This document shows, in pieces, positions 34,665 to 42,848 of a DNA stretch of 44,836 bases (positions are counted from its first letter, which is position 1; every line of letters starts with the position of its first letter). Source of the DNA: an uncultured Lachnospiraceae bacterium (GTDB lineage Bacteria > Bacillota > Clostridia > Lachnospirales > Lachnospiraceae); the NCBI GenBank assembly GCA_910577675.1, contig CAJTOR010000027.1, positions 1-44,836 on the forward strand. The letters are read 5' to 3'. The notes below the pieces were generated by a model. The model searched no databases, was not told where the DNA came from, and was given only the letters and a program-made list of their open reading frames with translations. Made by a program: the position numbers and the translations under genes.

Positions 34665-35730
34665 TTTTTCTCCTTATCTCAAATAAATCTCGTAGATCCT
34701 GACTTTTTTGGTCAAAAAAACCTTTTGGCCATTCAGAAAGCTCCCCATTTTTATCTACATCAATTTTATTTACCTGAATCCCTTCTTTCTCTTTCGCAAA
34801 AAAATATATTTTAATATCGTCCGTTCTCTTCAGCCATGCAGCCTGGACTCTTGCCCCATCTATAATATGCTCACTATGTGTTTCCACAATAATCTGCACA
34901 CCTGCATCCACCAAACATTCCAAAAACTTGCCCATCCTGCTTTGCGCCGCTGGATGTAAATGTGCCTCTGGATTTTCAACTAATAACGATACATTTTTTA
35001 AAGAGGCACACCATAATCCCGCTGTAACGATGGATAAAATATAACTGATTCCAAATCCCGTCATCGTTGGCAATACTGGCTGCCCCGCCACCTCATTGCC
35101 ATACCTGATATCTGTAATCGCTTTTATATAGTCCGTCTTAACAGAAAAATTAATATCCCCTAAAATCGCGCTCATCCAATTTTCTACATGAGTAGAAAAT
35201 TTTGAAGTTCCCTCTGTAAGCATAAGGCACTCTGGCACTTTCCTTTGCTGCATATCCGCGCGGTCAATTAAAAATGCCGCATTTGACCCATTACTTAAAA
35301 TTTCCTCATCTATACCTGCCGGATAGGATAGCCTTGGGCCGATCCGTTCCGCATTCAGATAAAACAAACGGGTATCCGGCACATTCCCGGACTGGCTATA
35401 CGACAATTTTAAAGACATCAGTTTATCAATCGTATAAATAAAAGTAACCATGGTTTCATCCCATTGTACATTGAAAAGAAAATCCCCCTTTGGAGTTTCC
35501 ATACAATTTTGCGAAATAAGTGCTTTGGGTCCTCCCACTGCTACGCCCAATGCCTCCGAGGCATCTACAAAGTCCCCCTTTTCCCGCGCTGTTGCCTCTG
35601 CAAGCAACAATGCCTGTATAACCGTAGATTTTCCCGCCGCATTTCCTCCTGCTAAAACTGTCATTCCCGACAAGGACAATTTTAAGTTGTCAAAACATTT
35701 GAAATTTTTAATTTCAATTGATTTTACCAT
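34651..35730 (-). CDS. AAA ATPase with DUF3696-type C-terminus
   Basis: 359 residues of the RecF/OLD-like ABC-ATPase class. Walker A is GGNAAGKST (28-36) after SIEIKNFKCFDNL. ABC-type Walker B is SLLVENPEAHLHP (about 248-260), followed by IIVETHSEHIIDG as the H-loop. The C-terminus (TDDIKIYFFAKEKEG..., GELSEWPKGFFDQ) is the recognisable DUF3696 element. No nuclease (TOPRIM) domain follows. Starts 17 bases inside the DUF262 gene and ends 14 bases inside the third gene, so the three products are strictly coupled. Expected to act as a sensor or assembly ATPase in a defence complex. Confidence 0.85.
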   Translation of the reverse strand: MVKSIEIKNFKCFDNLKLSLSGMTVLAGGNAAGKSTVIQALLLAEATAREKGDFVDASEALGVAVGGPKALISQNCMETPKGDFLFNVQWDETMVTFIYTIDKLMSLKLSYSQSGNVPDTRLFYLNAERIGPRLSYPAGIDEEILSNGSNAAFLIDRADMQQRKVPECLMLTEGTSKFSTHVENWMSAILGDINFSVKTDYIKAITDIRYGNEVAGQPVLPTMTGFGISYILSIVTAGLWCASLKNVSLLVENPEAHLHPAAQSRMGKFLECLVDAGVQIIVETHSEHIIDGARVQAAWLKRTDDIKIYFFAKEKEGIQVNKIDVDKNGELSEWPKGFFDQKSQDLRDLFEIRRKNAGH

Positions 35731-36868
35731 AACAATTCTCCCATAAATTCCGAATCACTTCTATCGATTTTAATATATTCTTTCTTGTTCCCGTTGAAGA
35801 AGTAATCGCTATATTGAATTCGGTATTCTTTTTTAGATGGTTTATATAAGTATATCTAAGTTTTTCCACATTTTCCCGCAGAATATCTTGATCCGGTTTT
35901 GCATTCACAAGCACAACCGCCCAGCTCGTAAATAACGACTTATTTATTTTATTATTGCCAATTTTGCAAAAAGAATACTCCCCAAGAATAGCACAGCTAT
36001 TGACCATCGCAAAACGAAATTTCTCAAATAACTGCTCGTAATCCTCTTCTGACATTTCGTTCAGATTTATAATCATCTGATCCATCATCTTCAATAATCC
36101 ATGATAATGTTTAAAATCACATTTCTTCCAATCATAAGCAGATAAAATTGTCAGATAACGCAGGCAAAGCTCCTGCGCCCCCATACGTATATCTTTTACC
36201 CTTCCCTTTGTAGCAAGCAAAAATTCTCTACATCCTGCCATTTTTTTCAAAAGTTTACGTACTTTGGGCAGTGCCATAATATTCCTGATTTCCTGAAAAT
36301 TAAGTGGCAATCCCCCCGTATTAACTCTCCGGAAAACATCAAATTTTACCATCTGAGGGCACTTTTCATCCAGTATGTTTACAGCCAGTTCTGTATCCTC
36401 AATCCGCGCACGAAATTTCACATCCAAATCCCCAAAAAATTTTTTATCTAGATGCGATAGATACTGCATTTTCTTTAAGCAAAATTCATTATTTAAAAAA
36501 GAATGGATTGCTGACAGACGCTGCATACCGTCGATTACACTTTTATTCCCCTGCTTGTTCTCATCCAAATAGAACGCTGGTATCGGAATACGTAACAGTA
36601 AGGATTCGATCAGGGAACTTTTTCGCTCATCATCCCATACGATATTTCTCTGGTATTCTGGAGATAAATCCAAATTGTTTTGCGCAATCCAATGCTCTAT
36701 TTGAAATACCGTTATCATTTTTTGGGCGACCCGGATATTTTCAACTTCATAAGGTTCATCCGTTTCCATATTCCCATTATCATCGTCCGCTTCAATACCA
36801 TTATACTCCAATTCAATTTTTTCTGATAATTTCAAGTATTCCTCGAACTCGGATTTTTGTGTTTCCAC
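35714..36868 (-). CDS. DUF262-domain protein (ParB/GmrS-like nucleotidase fold)
   Basis: Start at GTG 36868 (VETQKSEFEEY), with GAGGTG 8-9 bases upstream; the longer open frame (to 36943) has an N-terminus unlike a cytosolic protein. 384 residues. DUF262 core: DLSPEYQRNIVWDDERKSSLIES (about 90-115), the key VIDGMQRLSAI motif (about 132-142, the DGQR-type site with Met in place of Gln) and FRRVNTGG (about 200). The C-terminal half is helical. DUF262 proteins act in GmrSD-type modified-DNA restriction and in other phage defence systems. First gene of a three-gene overlapping operon. Confidence 0.85.
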   Translation of the reverse strand: METQKSEFEEYLKLSEKIELEYNGIEADDDNGNMETDEPYEVENIRVAQKMITVFQIEHWIAQNNLDLSPEYQRNIVWDDERKSSLIESLLLRIPIPAFYLDENKQGNKSVIDGMQRLSAIHSFLNNEFCLKKMQYLSHLDKKFFGDLDVKFRARIEDTELAVNILDEKCPQMVKFDVFRRVNTGGLPLNFQEIRNIMALPKVRKLLKKMAGCREFLLATKGRVKDIRMGAQELCLRYLTILSAYDWKKCDFKHYHGLLKMMDQMIINLNEMSEEDYEQLFEKFRFAMVNSCAILGEYSFCKIGNNKINKSLFTSWAVVLVNAKPDQDILRENVEKLRYTYINHLKKNTEFNIAITSSTGTRKNILKSIEVIRNLWENCYGKIN

Positions 36869-37005
36869 GATTGGGCACCTCTTTTTTCTTTTTAGCTGAA
36901 TCAAAACGGGCAAAACATATTGCATAAACTGAGGTAAAATCATCTTTCTACATCTAAGTCTATAGAAAATATGCAGTTCTATACCTCTTTTAAAAACAGT
37001 TCTTC

Positions 37006-37182
37006 CTACAGTTTTTTATCTTTGCCACCAGATTTTTCAATCACGATATCATTTTTACGGAGAATGAGATTTTCTAAAGTCCACATTTATGTGGATTAAA
37101 CGGATCACGAAACATATCTGCCACATACAGTTTCTTTTTCTGCTATATTGATTCCAGCATCGCTGATTTTTTTGTTACTCAT
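37006..37182 (-). pseudogene. decayed gene fragments, probably a type I restriction specificity subunit
   Basis: Three short minus-strand frames follow one another: ATG 37182 (MSNKKISDAGINIAEK..., behind AGGGGGAAA), a frame from GTG 37124 (VADMFRDPFNPHKCGL) and 37074-37006 (ENLILRKNDIVIEKSGGKDKKL). The last contains DIVIEKSGG, the conserved central motif of HsdS subunits. Two frameshifts and stops separate them, so no functional protein is made. It sits directly upstream of the DUF262 operon, consistent with a defence island in which an older restriction system has decayed. Confidence 0.45.
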
Positions 37183-37216
37183 CCGTATGTTTCCCCCTGC
37201 ATTATTTATAATCTGC

Positions 37217-37264
37217 CAAAACTGCAAAATCACAATCAAGTTTTTTCATATGTTCCCTCCGGGG
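37217..37264 (-). CDS. possible 15-residue leader peptide
   Basis: An ATG preceded by GGAGGGAACAT opens a 15-codon frame (MKKLDCDFAVLADYK) ending in TAA just before the next ribosome binding site. It may be a leader peptide or the start of a decayed gene. Positions are approximate to within a few bases. Nothing else supports translation. Confidence 0.25.
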
Positions 37265-37321
37265 GATGTGCATGATTCGCTGTAGAAATTTTTCTCCCTT
37301 TGGTCGAAAGCGAATCAGCAC

Positions 37322-37349
37322 TGGTATAATATCTACCGATATTATACCA
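37322..37349. promoter_or_regulatory. 12-bp-arm palindrome carrying TATAAT on both strands
   Basis: TGGTATAATATC (37322-37333), TACC, GATATTATACCA (37338-37349). On the minus strand it forms an extended -10 (TGGTATAAT), so it is a likely promoter/operator for the leader region and the DUF262 operon. A second inverted repeat GATTCGCT...AGCGAATC lies just downstream (about 37272-37315). The remaining sequence to 37602 shows no convincing gene. Confidence 0.5.
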
Positions 37350-37602
37350 TACCCTGCCGTATTCTTCCACTATGAATTTCTTCTAATAAACTATTTCCCA
37401 AACACTTCACATCACCCCAATCCCTTTCAAAACCCCATTTGTCCTCCTTCCACCATCCACATAAGAAAGTTCCTCCCACCCAAATGGCACCTCCTATCTG
37501 TTGATTCGTTCTTAACCGCTCTACATTCCTTTGCACAGATTCCCGGATTAATTCTCTCGAACAATCCGCGCAGGTATCCCGAAAAACATCTAAAACAAAT
37601 GC

Positions 37603-39384
37603 TTACTCCCGTCCACAACCAAAAGCCGTTCCATGCCCTTCCTTCCGAAGAACCTCCAATAATTGCTCCACCTTCATACTACCCAAATCCCCATCCTCGC
37701 GCTTGCGGATGGACACAGAACCTTCCTGCGCCTCTTTCCCGCCAACAATCAGCATATATGGCACCCGAAAAAGCTGCGCTTCCCGAATCCTATATCCAAT
37801 CTTTTCCGCTCTTGCGTCCATCTCACACCGTACACCATACTTCTTCAAAACCCCTTCTACTTCTTTTGCATAATCCAGATATTTATCCGAAACCGGCAAT
37901 AATTTTACTTGCACCGGTGCTAACCATAGCGGGAATTTTCCGGCATAATGCTCAATCAATATCCCCATAAAGCGCTCAATCGACCCAAATACCACCCGGT
38001 GGATCATGATCGGGCGGTGTTTTTTTCCATCCTCACCGATATACTCTGCCTCAAAACGCTGCGGCAACTGAAAATCAAGCTGGATCGTTCCGCACTGCCA
38101 TGTCCTTCCAAGCGAATCCTCCAAATGGAAATCAATTTTCGGCCCGTAAAATGCCCCATCGCCCTTATTGACAATATAGGGCAGCCCCAAATCCTCCAAC
38201 GCATTCTTCAAACCATCCGTCGCCATCTCCCAATCCTCATCGCTCCCGATGGAATTCTCTGGCCTTGTAGACAATTCCACATGGTATTGAAAACCGAAAT
38301 CGGAATACACCTGATCGATCAACCGTACCACTCCTTTGATCTCGTCAGGTATCTGTTCTGGTGTCATAAAAATATGGGCATCGTCCTGTGTGCAGCAGCG
38401 GACACGCATCAAACCGTGCAGAGTACCCGACTTTTCATTCCGGTGGATCAATCCCAATTCACCAATGCGCAAAGGAAGATCGCGGTAGGAATGTGGTTCC
38501 ATTTTATACACAAGGATTCCACCCGGGCAGCTCATCGGCTTAACGGCAAAATCCGCCCCGTCAATTACTGTTGTATACATATTTTCCCGGTAATGTTCCC
38601 AATGCCCGGACGTTTCCCAGAGTTTCCGGTTCAAGATGATTGGGGTTGAAATCTCTACATACCCTTCCCGTGCGTGCAGCTCTCTCCAATAATCAATCAA
38701 CAGATTTTTTAAAATCAGCCCCTTTGGCAGGAAAAACGGAAATCCCGGTCCTTCCTCCATCAATGTAAAAAACCCAAGCTCCTTCCCCAGTTTCCTGTGA
38801 TCCCTCTTTTTTGCCTCCTCCAAACGATTTAAATACTCATCCAACATTTCCTTGTTTGGAAAGGAAGTTCCATAAATCCTCGTCAGCATCTTATTTTTTT
38901 CATCGCCACGCCAATATGCGCCCGCCACGGACAACAGTCGAAATGCCTTGATGGCGCTGGTATAAGCCACATGCGACCCGGCGCACAGCTCCAGATATTC
39001 GCCCTGCTGGTAAAAACTGATTTCCCCATCTTCCGGCAAGCCATACAACAGCTCAAGCTTATAACTTTCCTTCCGTTCTTTTAACAACTGCTCCGCCCTT
39101 CCACGATCTGTCGTAAAATGCCGTAGCTGTAGGTTTTCCTTCACGATTTTTCTCATCTCAGCTTCAACCTCAGCAAAATTTTCTTCCGAAAAGCGGAAAC
39201 TAAAATCAAAATCATAATAAAACCCGTCCACAATCGCTGGTCCAATCGCACATTTCGTATCTGGATACAGTCTTTTTACTGCCTGCGCCAAAATATGCGC
39301 CGTCGTGTGGCGGAATGCCTCCTTCCCTGCCGGCTCATCAAAGCCCGCCTCCCGCATGGAACCACCCTTCATCCAAATCTTCAT
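37603..39384 (-). CDS. thrS: threonyl-tRNA synthetase lacking the TGS domain
   Basis: 593 residues; charges tRNA-Thr with threonine in the cytoplasm. It begins directly with the editing/second additional domain (HTTAHILAQAVKRLYPDTKCAIGP, GFYYDFDF, the HxxxH and ELCAGSH motifs near 130), so the ~60-residue N-terminal TGS domain of standard ThrRS is absent. Class II core: motif 2 HRNEKSGTLHGLMRVRCCTQDDAH, motif 3 around HRVVFGSIERFMGILIEHYAG; zinc ligands Cys in MSCPGG, His in DDAHIF and His in MIHRVV are conserved. MSCPGG replaces the usual CPGH, and RCCTQDD replaces RGFTQDD. The anticodon-binding domain is complete (LAPVQVKLLPVSDKY...). ATG 39384 follows GGATGAGGT. A T-box leader precedes it. 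Probably the second, starvation-induced ThrRS (ThrZ-like), perhaps antibiotic-tolerant. Confidence 0.92.
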   Translation of the reverse strand: MKIWMKGGSMREAGFDEPAGKEAFRHTTAHILAQAVKRLYPDTKCAIGPAIVDGFYYDFDFSFRFSEENFAEVEAEMRKIVKENLQLRHFTTDRGRAEQLLKERKESYKLELLYGLPEDGEISFYQQGEYLELCAGSHVAYTSAIKAFRLLSVAGAYWRGDEKNKMLTRIYGTSFPNKEMLDEYLNRLEEAKKRDHRKLGKELGFFTLMEEGPGFPFFLPKGLILKNLLIDYWRELHAREGYVEISTPIILNRKLWETSGHWEHYRENMYTTVIDGADFAVKPMSCPGGILVYKMEPHSYRDLPLRIGELGLIHRNEKSGTLHGLMRVRCCTQDDAHIFMTPEQIPDEIKGVVRLIDQVYSDFGFQYHVELSTRPENSIGSDEDWEMATDGLKNALEDLGLPYIVNKGDGAFYGPKIDFHLEDSLGRTWQCGTIQLDFQLPQRFEAEYIGEDGKKHRPIMIHRVVFGSIERFMGILIEHYAGKFPLWLAPVQVKLLPVSDKYLDYAKEVEGVLKKYGVRCEMDARAEKIGYRIREAQLFRVPYMLIVGGKEAQEGSVSIRKREDGDLGSMKVEQLLEVLRKEGHGTAFGCGRE

Positions 39385-39426
39385 AATTACCTCATCCTTT
39401 CCAATAAAAAATTTTCGATCAACAAA

Positions 39427-39690
39427 GGAAAAGCACCCTTAAAGACATACAAAGTATATCCTCAAGGGTGCTCATTGCACGGTTCCACCTCAATTTTTCA
39501 CTTCAGGTTCCAACAAACCCTAACCTTTAACGCAGATATACGGTAACACTTACTCTACTTTCAGCATTACAGCTTGGGAATGGTTTTCACATACAACCCA
39601 CATAGATACCTTCCACCAAATGGCATCCTCTCTGTCTGCGATTAATATGCTACTTGTTTCCGTCGTCGCTTTTCCTCATGTTCATCTATT
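39427..39690 (-). promoter_or_regulatory. T-box riboswitch leader of the ThrRS gene
   Basis: The minus-strand leader carries the T-box sequence TGGAACC in AGGTGGAACCGTGC (around 39478-39492), followed by a terminator hairpin GCACCCTT/AAGGGTGC (39464-39471 with 39433-39440) and a U-run. A plausible Thr specifier codon ACC lies at 39582-39584 in a GAAAACCATT context. Uncharged tRNA-Thr would favour the antiterminator and raise synthetase expression. Confidence 0.88.
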
Positions 39691-39693
39691 TTC

Positions 39694-39722
39694 ATCATAA
39701 CACCATTGCTGATGGTTGTCAA
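39694..39722 (-). promoter_or_regulatory. promoter of the ThrRS T-box transcript
   Basis: Minus strand TTGACA (39717-39722), 17-base spacer, TATGAT (39694-39699). Confidence 0.75.
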
Positions 39723-40051
39723 TAACCAATTACTTAGTCATTCGTTTGTCGTGCCCACACCATTCCAACCACTTGTAAAAATCAAAAATACGATTTATAA
39801 TTAAGGTTATTAGGAGAAACGACCTTGTTTTATAGTACCAACCTAATAAAATTATCAATGACTGATAATTTTATCGTATCCCTACACTGCCCTCGCATGT
39901 CAGATGTAATCTATCCCCCACCTGACACAATTGATAAGCTAAACTATCAAAAATTCATGGAGTATCCTGTGGGATAAAGGGATATATGCCCTATGTTGAA
40001 CCTGTCACACCCTACAATAAATATAAAAAATCTGGAAAGGATATAGCAATA
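39723..40051 (+). other. intergenic region with an AT hairpin
   Basis: No convincing gene. An inverted repeat AAAATTATCA...TGATAATTTT lies near 39847-39871. The promoter of the KptA-like gene should be here, but none is clear. Confidence 0.35.
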
Positions 40052-40858
40052 ATGGTTTACAGAATAAACAACCTGACAGAAGACAGTATGAATCCTATTA
40101 CCAAATGCAAATATGACAGTTCATGGATCATCCTGATGCTTACCGACAGCACGGATTACCAGCAGATGTGCGGAAGTGTTAACGGCTGCGCCTACACCAT
40201 AAAGGTGAGCCGTAAAAATTACAAATATTGGGAGATGTCTGTCTGCGACTTTATTAGCTTCTGCGATGCAAACAATAAAAATGCAATTTTAGTTATGTCC
40301 GAAACCGATCTTAATACTGCAAAAAAGCATTATGGCAGCCATATGTATAATGAACCATTCCTCCGCGAAAATGAGCCTTCCTTTTTAATCCACAGTACAT
40401 CCCTTAGAAGTTGGAACCAAATTAGAAGTGATGGTTTATTAAAGAGCTGGAACATACTTAAACGTGAGCAAAACATTGCCGAGGAGAAGCCGATCGGGGC
40501 ACAGCTTGGCGACCCTGAAGATTTCAGTGACTACATTATGTTTGGCAGCGGTATTACCGGGGAAATCATCGTTAACTCAAAACAACAGGGCAAAATTATT
40601 ATGGATGAAAATGCGGAGTATCTTACCGGGGCAAGATTATATTTTGATGCGCGCAAGATGGCTTATGACGGTCTGCTCCTTCGCGACGGCTGCCACATAA
40701 AAGTAAAAGATACACTTCCGCTTAACCCTTATTTAATCTGGGCTGCCACCTGGGATTCGCTCGGCCTTAAAGGACAGCTTTCCACCCCTAAGATTTTTGC
40801 GGAACTGGCGGAAAAACAATTTAACCTATTAAAGAAGTCCCCCGCTTCCAAGCCGTAA
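40052..40858 (+). CDS. KptA/Tpt1-like ADP-ribosyltransferase-fold protein
   Basis: Start at ATG 40052 (MVYRINNLTEDSMN) with GGAAAGG about 11 bases upstream; an in-frame ATG at 39986 lacks a site. 268 residues, soluble. The segment at about 112-130 (LIHSTSLRSWNQIRSDGLL) resembles the 'HGTs..sw..I...GL' core of RNA 2'-phosphotransferases and the related ADP-ribosyltransferase fold; further on are YIMFGSG, GARLYFDARKMAYDGLLLRDGCHIKVKDTLP and YLIWAATWD. The first 110 residues are an extra N-terminal domain. It could process RNA ends or ADP-ribosylate a target such as a nucleic acid. Assigned by motif only. It stands directly in front of a truncated kinase. Confidence 0.5.
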   Translation: MVYRINNLTEDSMNPITKCKYDSSWIILMLTDSTDYQQMCGSVNGCAYTIKVSRKNYKYWEMSVCDFISFCDANNKNAILVMSETDLNTAKKHYGSHMYNEPFLRENEPSFLIHSTSLRSWNQIRSDGLLKSWNILKREQNIAEEKPIGAQLGDPEDFSDYIMFGSGITGEIIVNSKQQGKIIMDENAEYLTGARLYFDARKMAYDGLLLRDGCHIKVKDTLPLNPYLIWAATWDSLGLKGQLSTPKIFAELAEKQFNLLKKSPASKP

Positions 40859-41486
40859 AGGTGAAAGCAGTATTGTAGCGCTGCGTCTGGAACGCCTCAG
40901 GGAACTAATCAACTCATTTTTTGATTTCTCAAAAGTGATTGCAGGAGGGCATCCCCCAGAGAAAAGGGAACAAAACCTTTTGGCAATCCTTGAGGAATCC
41001 ATTGCACACTACTATGATGATTACTGTGCTAAGGGGCGCTCGATCACGCTGAACTGCGAAACAAACAGATTAAAATTATTTTCCAACCAGGATATGCTTC
41101 TTAGGATTTTTGACAACCTGATTGGAAATTCCTTAAAACATGGGACGGGAGAACTTACAATATCGGTGCAGGTGCGCAAGCCGACAGCACCTTACACGGA
41201 CACGCAGGATAAAGACCTCCCCACGGATATAAAAAGCTCTATCCCCTGCTCAATTACGATAGACTTTGAAAACTCCCTCACCCTTCCACGCCCGGATCTA
41301 ACCAGGGTTTTTGATGAGTTCTACACAACTGACATATCCCGCACCAGTGGAAATACAGGTCTTGGATTAGCTATAGCAAAACAATTTACGGAAATATTAG
41401 GGGGCAAAATATCTGCTTCCAATGTAGCGGAAAAATTTATTGTGACTGTTATATTTCCACAGCTCACTCACTCAACCATTGTTTGA
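40855..41486 (+). pseudogene. 5'-truncated sensor histidine kinase (catalytic domain only)
   Basis: The frame is open from about 40840 in the previous gene's tail and encodes SIVALRLERLRELINSFFDFSKVIAGG, which is the end of a dimerisation helix pair, then a HATPase_c domain: N box LLRIFDNLIGNSLKHG, G1-like DEFYTTDISRTSGNTGLGLAIAKQF and the terminal GGKISASN. The sensor, membrane segments and the phospho-accepting His are missing. The first possible start is a GTG at 40935 without a convincing ribosome binding site. It looks like a recombination remnant of a VanS-like kinase; no response regulator is nearby. Confidence 0.65.
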
Positions 41487-41508
41487 GAAAAACTATATTA
41501 TGGCGTTA

Positions 41509-41537
41509 TTGTGAAACTTCTTTTTATCCGTTATAAT
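41509..41537 (+). promoter_or_regulatory. promoter of the HTH-phosphoribosyltransferase gene
   Basis: TTGTGA (41509-41514), 17-base spacer, TATAAT (41532-41537). The transcript would have a leader of about 225 bases with an 18-base perfect palindrome TTTCCTTCTAGAAGGAAA (41673-41690) and a CCCATG/CATGGG outer pairing. Confidence 0.65.
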
Positions 41538-41768
41538 TCAGATATCTGCAGAACATCATGTTGCGGTCATGTCAAGTTTCATCTGCAAACCTGGCATATT
41601 GGTGACACCGAGTGATTACACTGTTCGCTGCTGCTACCTCCAGTTAGTCCTTGTACAGCCAGACCGCCCATGTTTCCTTCTAGAAGGAAAACTTTTCCTA
41701 TTATCTGACTGCATGGGAAGTAAGCGCTTTTCCCTTAAAAGCAGCCCTCAAAAAGAAAGGAGTTTCAC

Positions 41769-42545
41769 ATGGAAGAGATCGGCACAAACATCAGGTTGCT
41801 CCGCAAGACCAAAAATATTACCCAGGAAGAATTGGCAAACGCACTTCACATCTCCTACCAGGCTATCAGCAAGTGGGAGAATGGCTCTTCACAGCCGGAT
41901 ATTGCCCTGCTTCCTGCAATCGCCAACTACTTTGGTGTCAGCATTGACGAACTTTTTGGCTTCAAGCTCCAGGCTATGACGAACAAGGAACGCTTCATCC
42001 GCTTTATGGCGGATACCGGGGTTTTAAGCGTCGGTGAATTTACACTGAGGGCAGGTGACAAATGCAATTACTATATTAACAGCGAAAACTTCTGCACCAA
42101 CGCACAAATTGCAAAACTTGGAGAATTTTTTGCTGACTGCATCCGCGAGAACCATATTGAGTTTGACTGCATTGTAGGCATGGCATATCATGGCATCTCC
42201 TTTGCCTCTGCAACCGCTATCGCCCTCTACCAGAAATACGGTATCACCACCAACTTCTGCCACGACCGCAAGGTAAACGACAGCCGCGGCCGCATGGTCT
42301 GTGGACATATGCCACAAGCAGGGGAGCGCATTATTGTGATTGATGACCTGGTTTCGAGCGGCAGAACTTTAACGGAGCGCTTAGACCACCTGGTTAGCGA
42401 AACTAAGGCAAACATTGCTGCAATTTTGGTTATTGCACAGAAGGAGCCAGGCGCTAGCCTTCTGGAAAAGAACCACAAAACCAGGGTACTTTCCGTTATT
42501 AATGACGAGGATATTTCCTGCGCACTCAGGGACGGAATTATCTGA
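41769..42545 (+). CDS. XRE helix-turn-helix fused to an orotate phosphoribosyltransferase-like domain
   Basis: 258 residues, ATG at 41769 with AAAGGAG 6 bases upstream. Residues 1-63 are a Cro/CI helix-turn-helix (LANALHISYQAISKWENGSSQPD). Residues 72-258 align with bacterial OPRT (GEFTLRAGDKCNYYINSENF, AQIAKLGEFFADCIREN, GMAYHGISFASATAIALYQKYG) and keep the PRPP-binding loop RIIVIDDLVSSGRT (187-200). The mobile catalytic loop differs: HDRKVNDSRGRMVCG in place of RKxxKDHGEGG, so activity may be reduced. The arrangement recalls PurR of Bacillus subtilis, a DNA-binding protein whose phosphoribosyltransferase domain senses PRPP. A nucleotide-sensing repressor is the likeliest role; target genes are not visible. 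Confidence 0.85.
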   Translation: MEEIGTNIRLLRKTKNITQEELANALHISYQAISKWENGSSQPDIALLPAIANYFGVSIDELFGFKLQAMTNKERFIRFMADTGVLSVGEFTLRAGDKCNYYINSENFCTNAQIAKLGEFFADCIRENHIEFDCIVGMAYHGISFASATAIALYQKYGITTNFCHDRKVNDSRGRMVCGHMPQAGERIIVIDDLVSSGRTLTERLDHLVSETKANIAAILVIAQKEPGASLLEKNHKTRVLSVINDEDISCALRDGII

Positions 42546-42777
42546 CAAGTAGGACAGGGGCAGTTTCGAGGCTGGTAGATTTTCTTGCAATACGGAGTAT
42601 TTAGTATGGTGGGAGTTAGTATTTGTTTATTCTAATATTCTTTTAAACACATCCCATGCAGTGGATCTTGAACTCACCGTATTCCGATACAATATTCTTT
42701 ATCAGCATTTTCAAGGCAATGTCCACGACTAATTTAAAGAAAAATTAAGTAACAGAAGGTCTGATTTACTGCGAACA

Positions 42778-42848
42778 AAAAAACTCCAATTCCTTGGAGT
42801 TTTCAAGAGGCGACTGGCGGATTTGAACCGCAGATCAGGGAGTTGCAG
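42778..42848 (-). repeat. partial copy of tRNA-Cys 3' half plus its terminator (attachment-site-like)
   Basis: About 71 bases nearly identical (one substitution) to the 3' half of the intact tRNA-Cys and its downstream terminator at 44555-44624. The match starts in the A-run and ends just after the anticodon region (GTTGCAG). Beyond 42848 the sequence diverges, so this is not a functional tRNA. Same orientation as the intact gene. Confidence 0.8.

Noticed and set aside
37342..37618. Minus-strand frames after thrS (Trp/Gly-rich 63-64 codons)
   Set aside because: No start signal, unusual composition and overlap with the palindrome; no family recognised.
37266..37970. 234-codon plus-strand frame overlapping the thrS 3' end
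   Set aside because: Half of it is antisense to the well-supported threonyl-tRNA synthetase and the rest is C/A-rich non-coding sequence.
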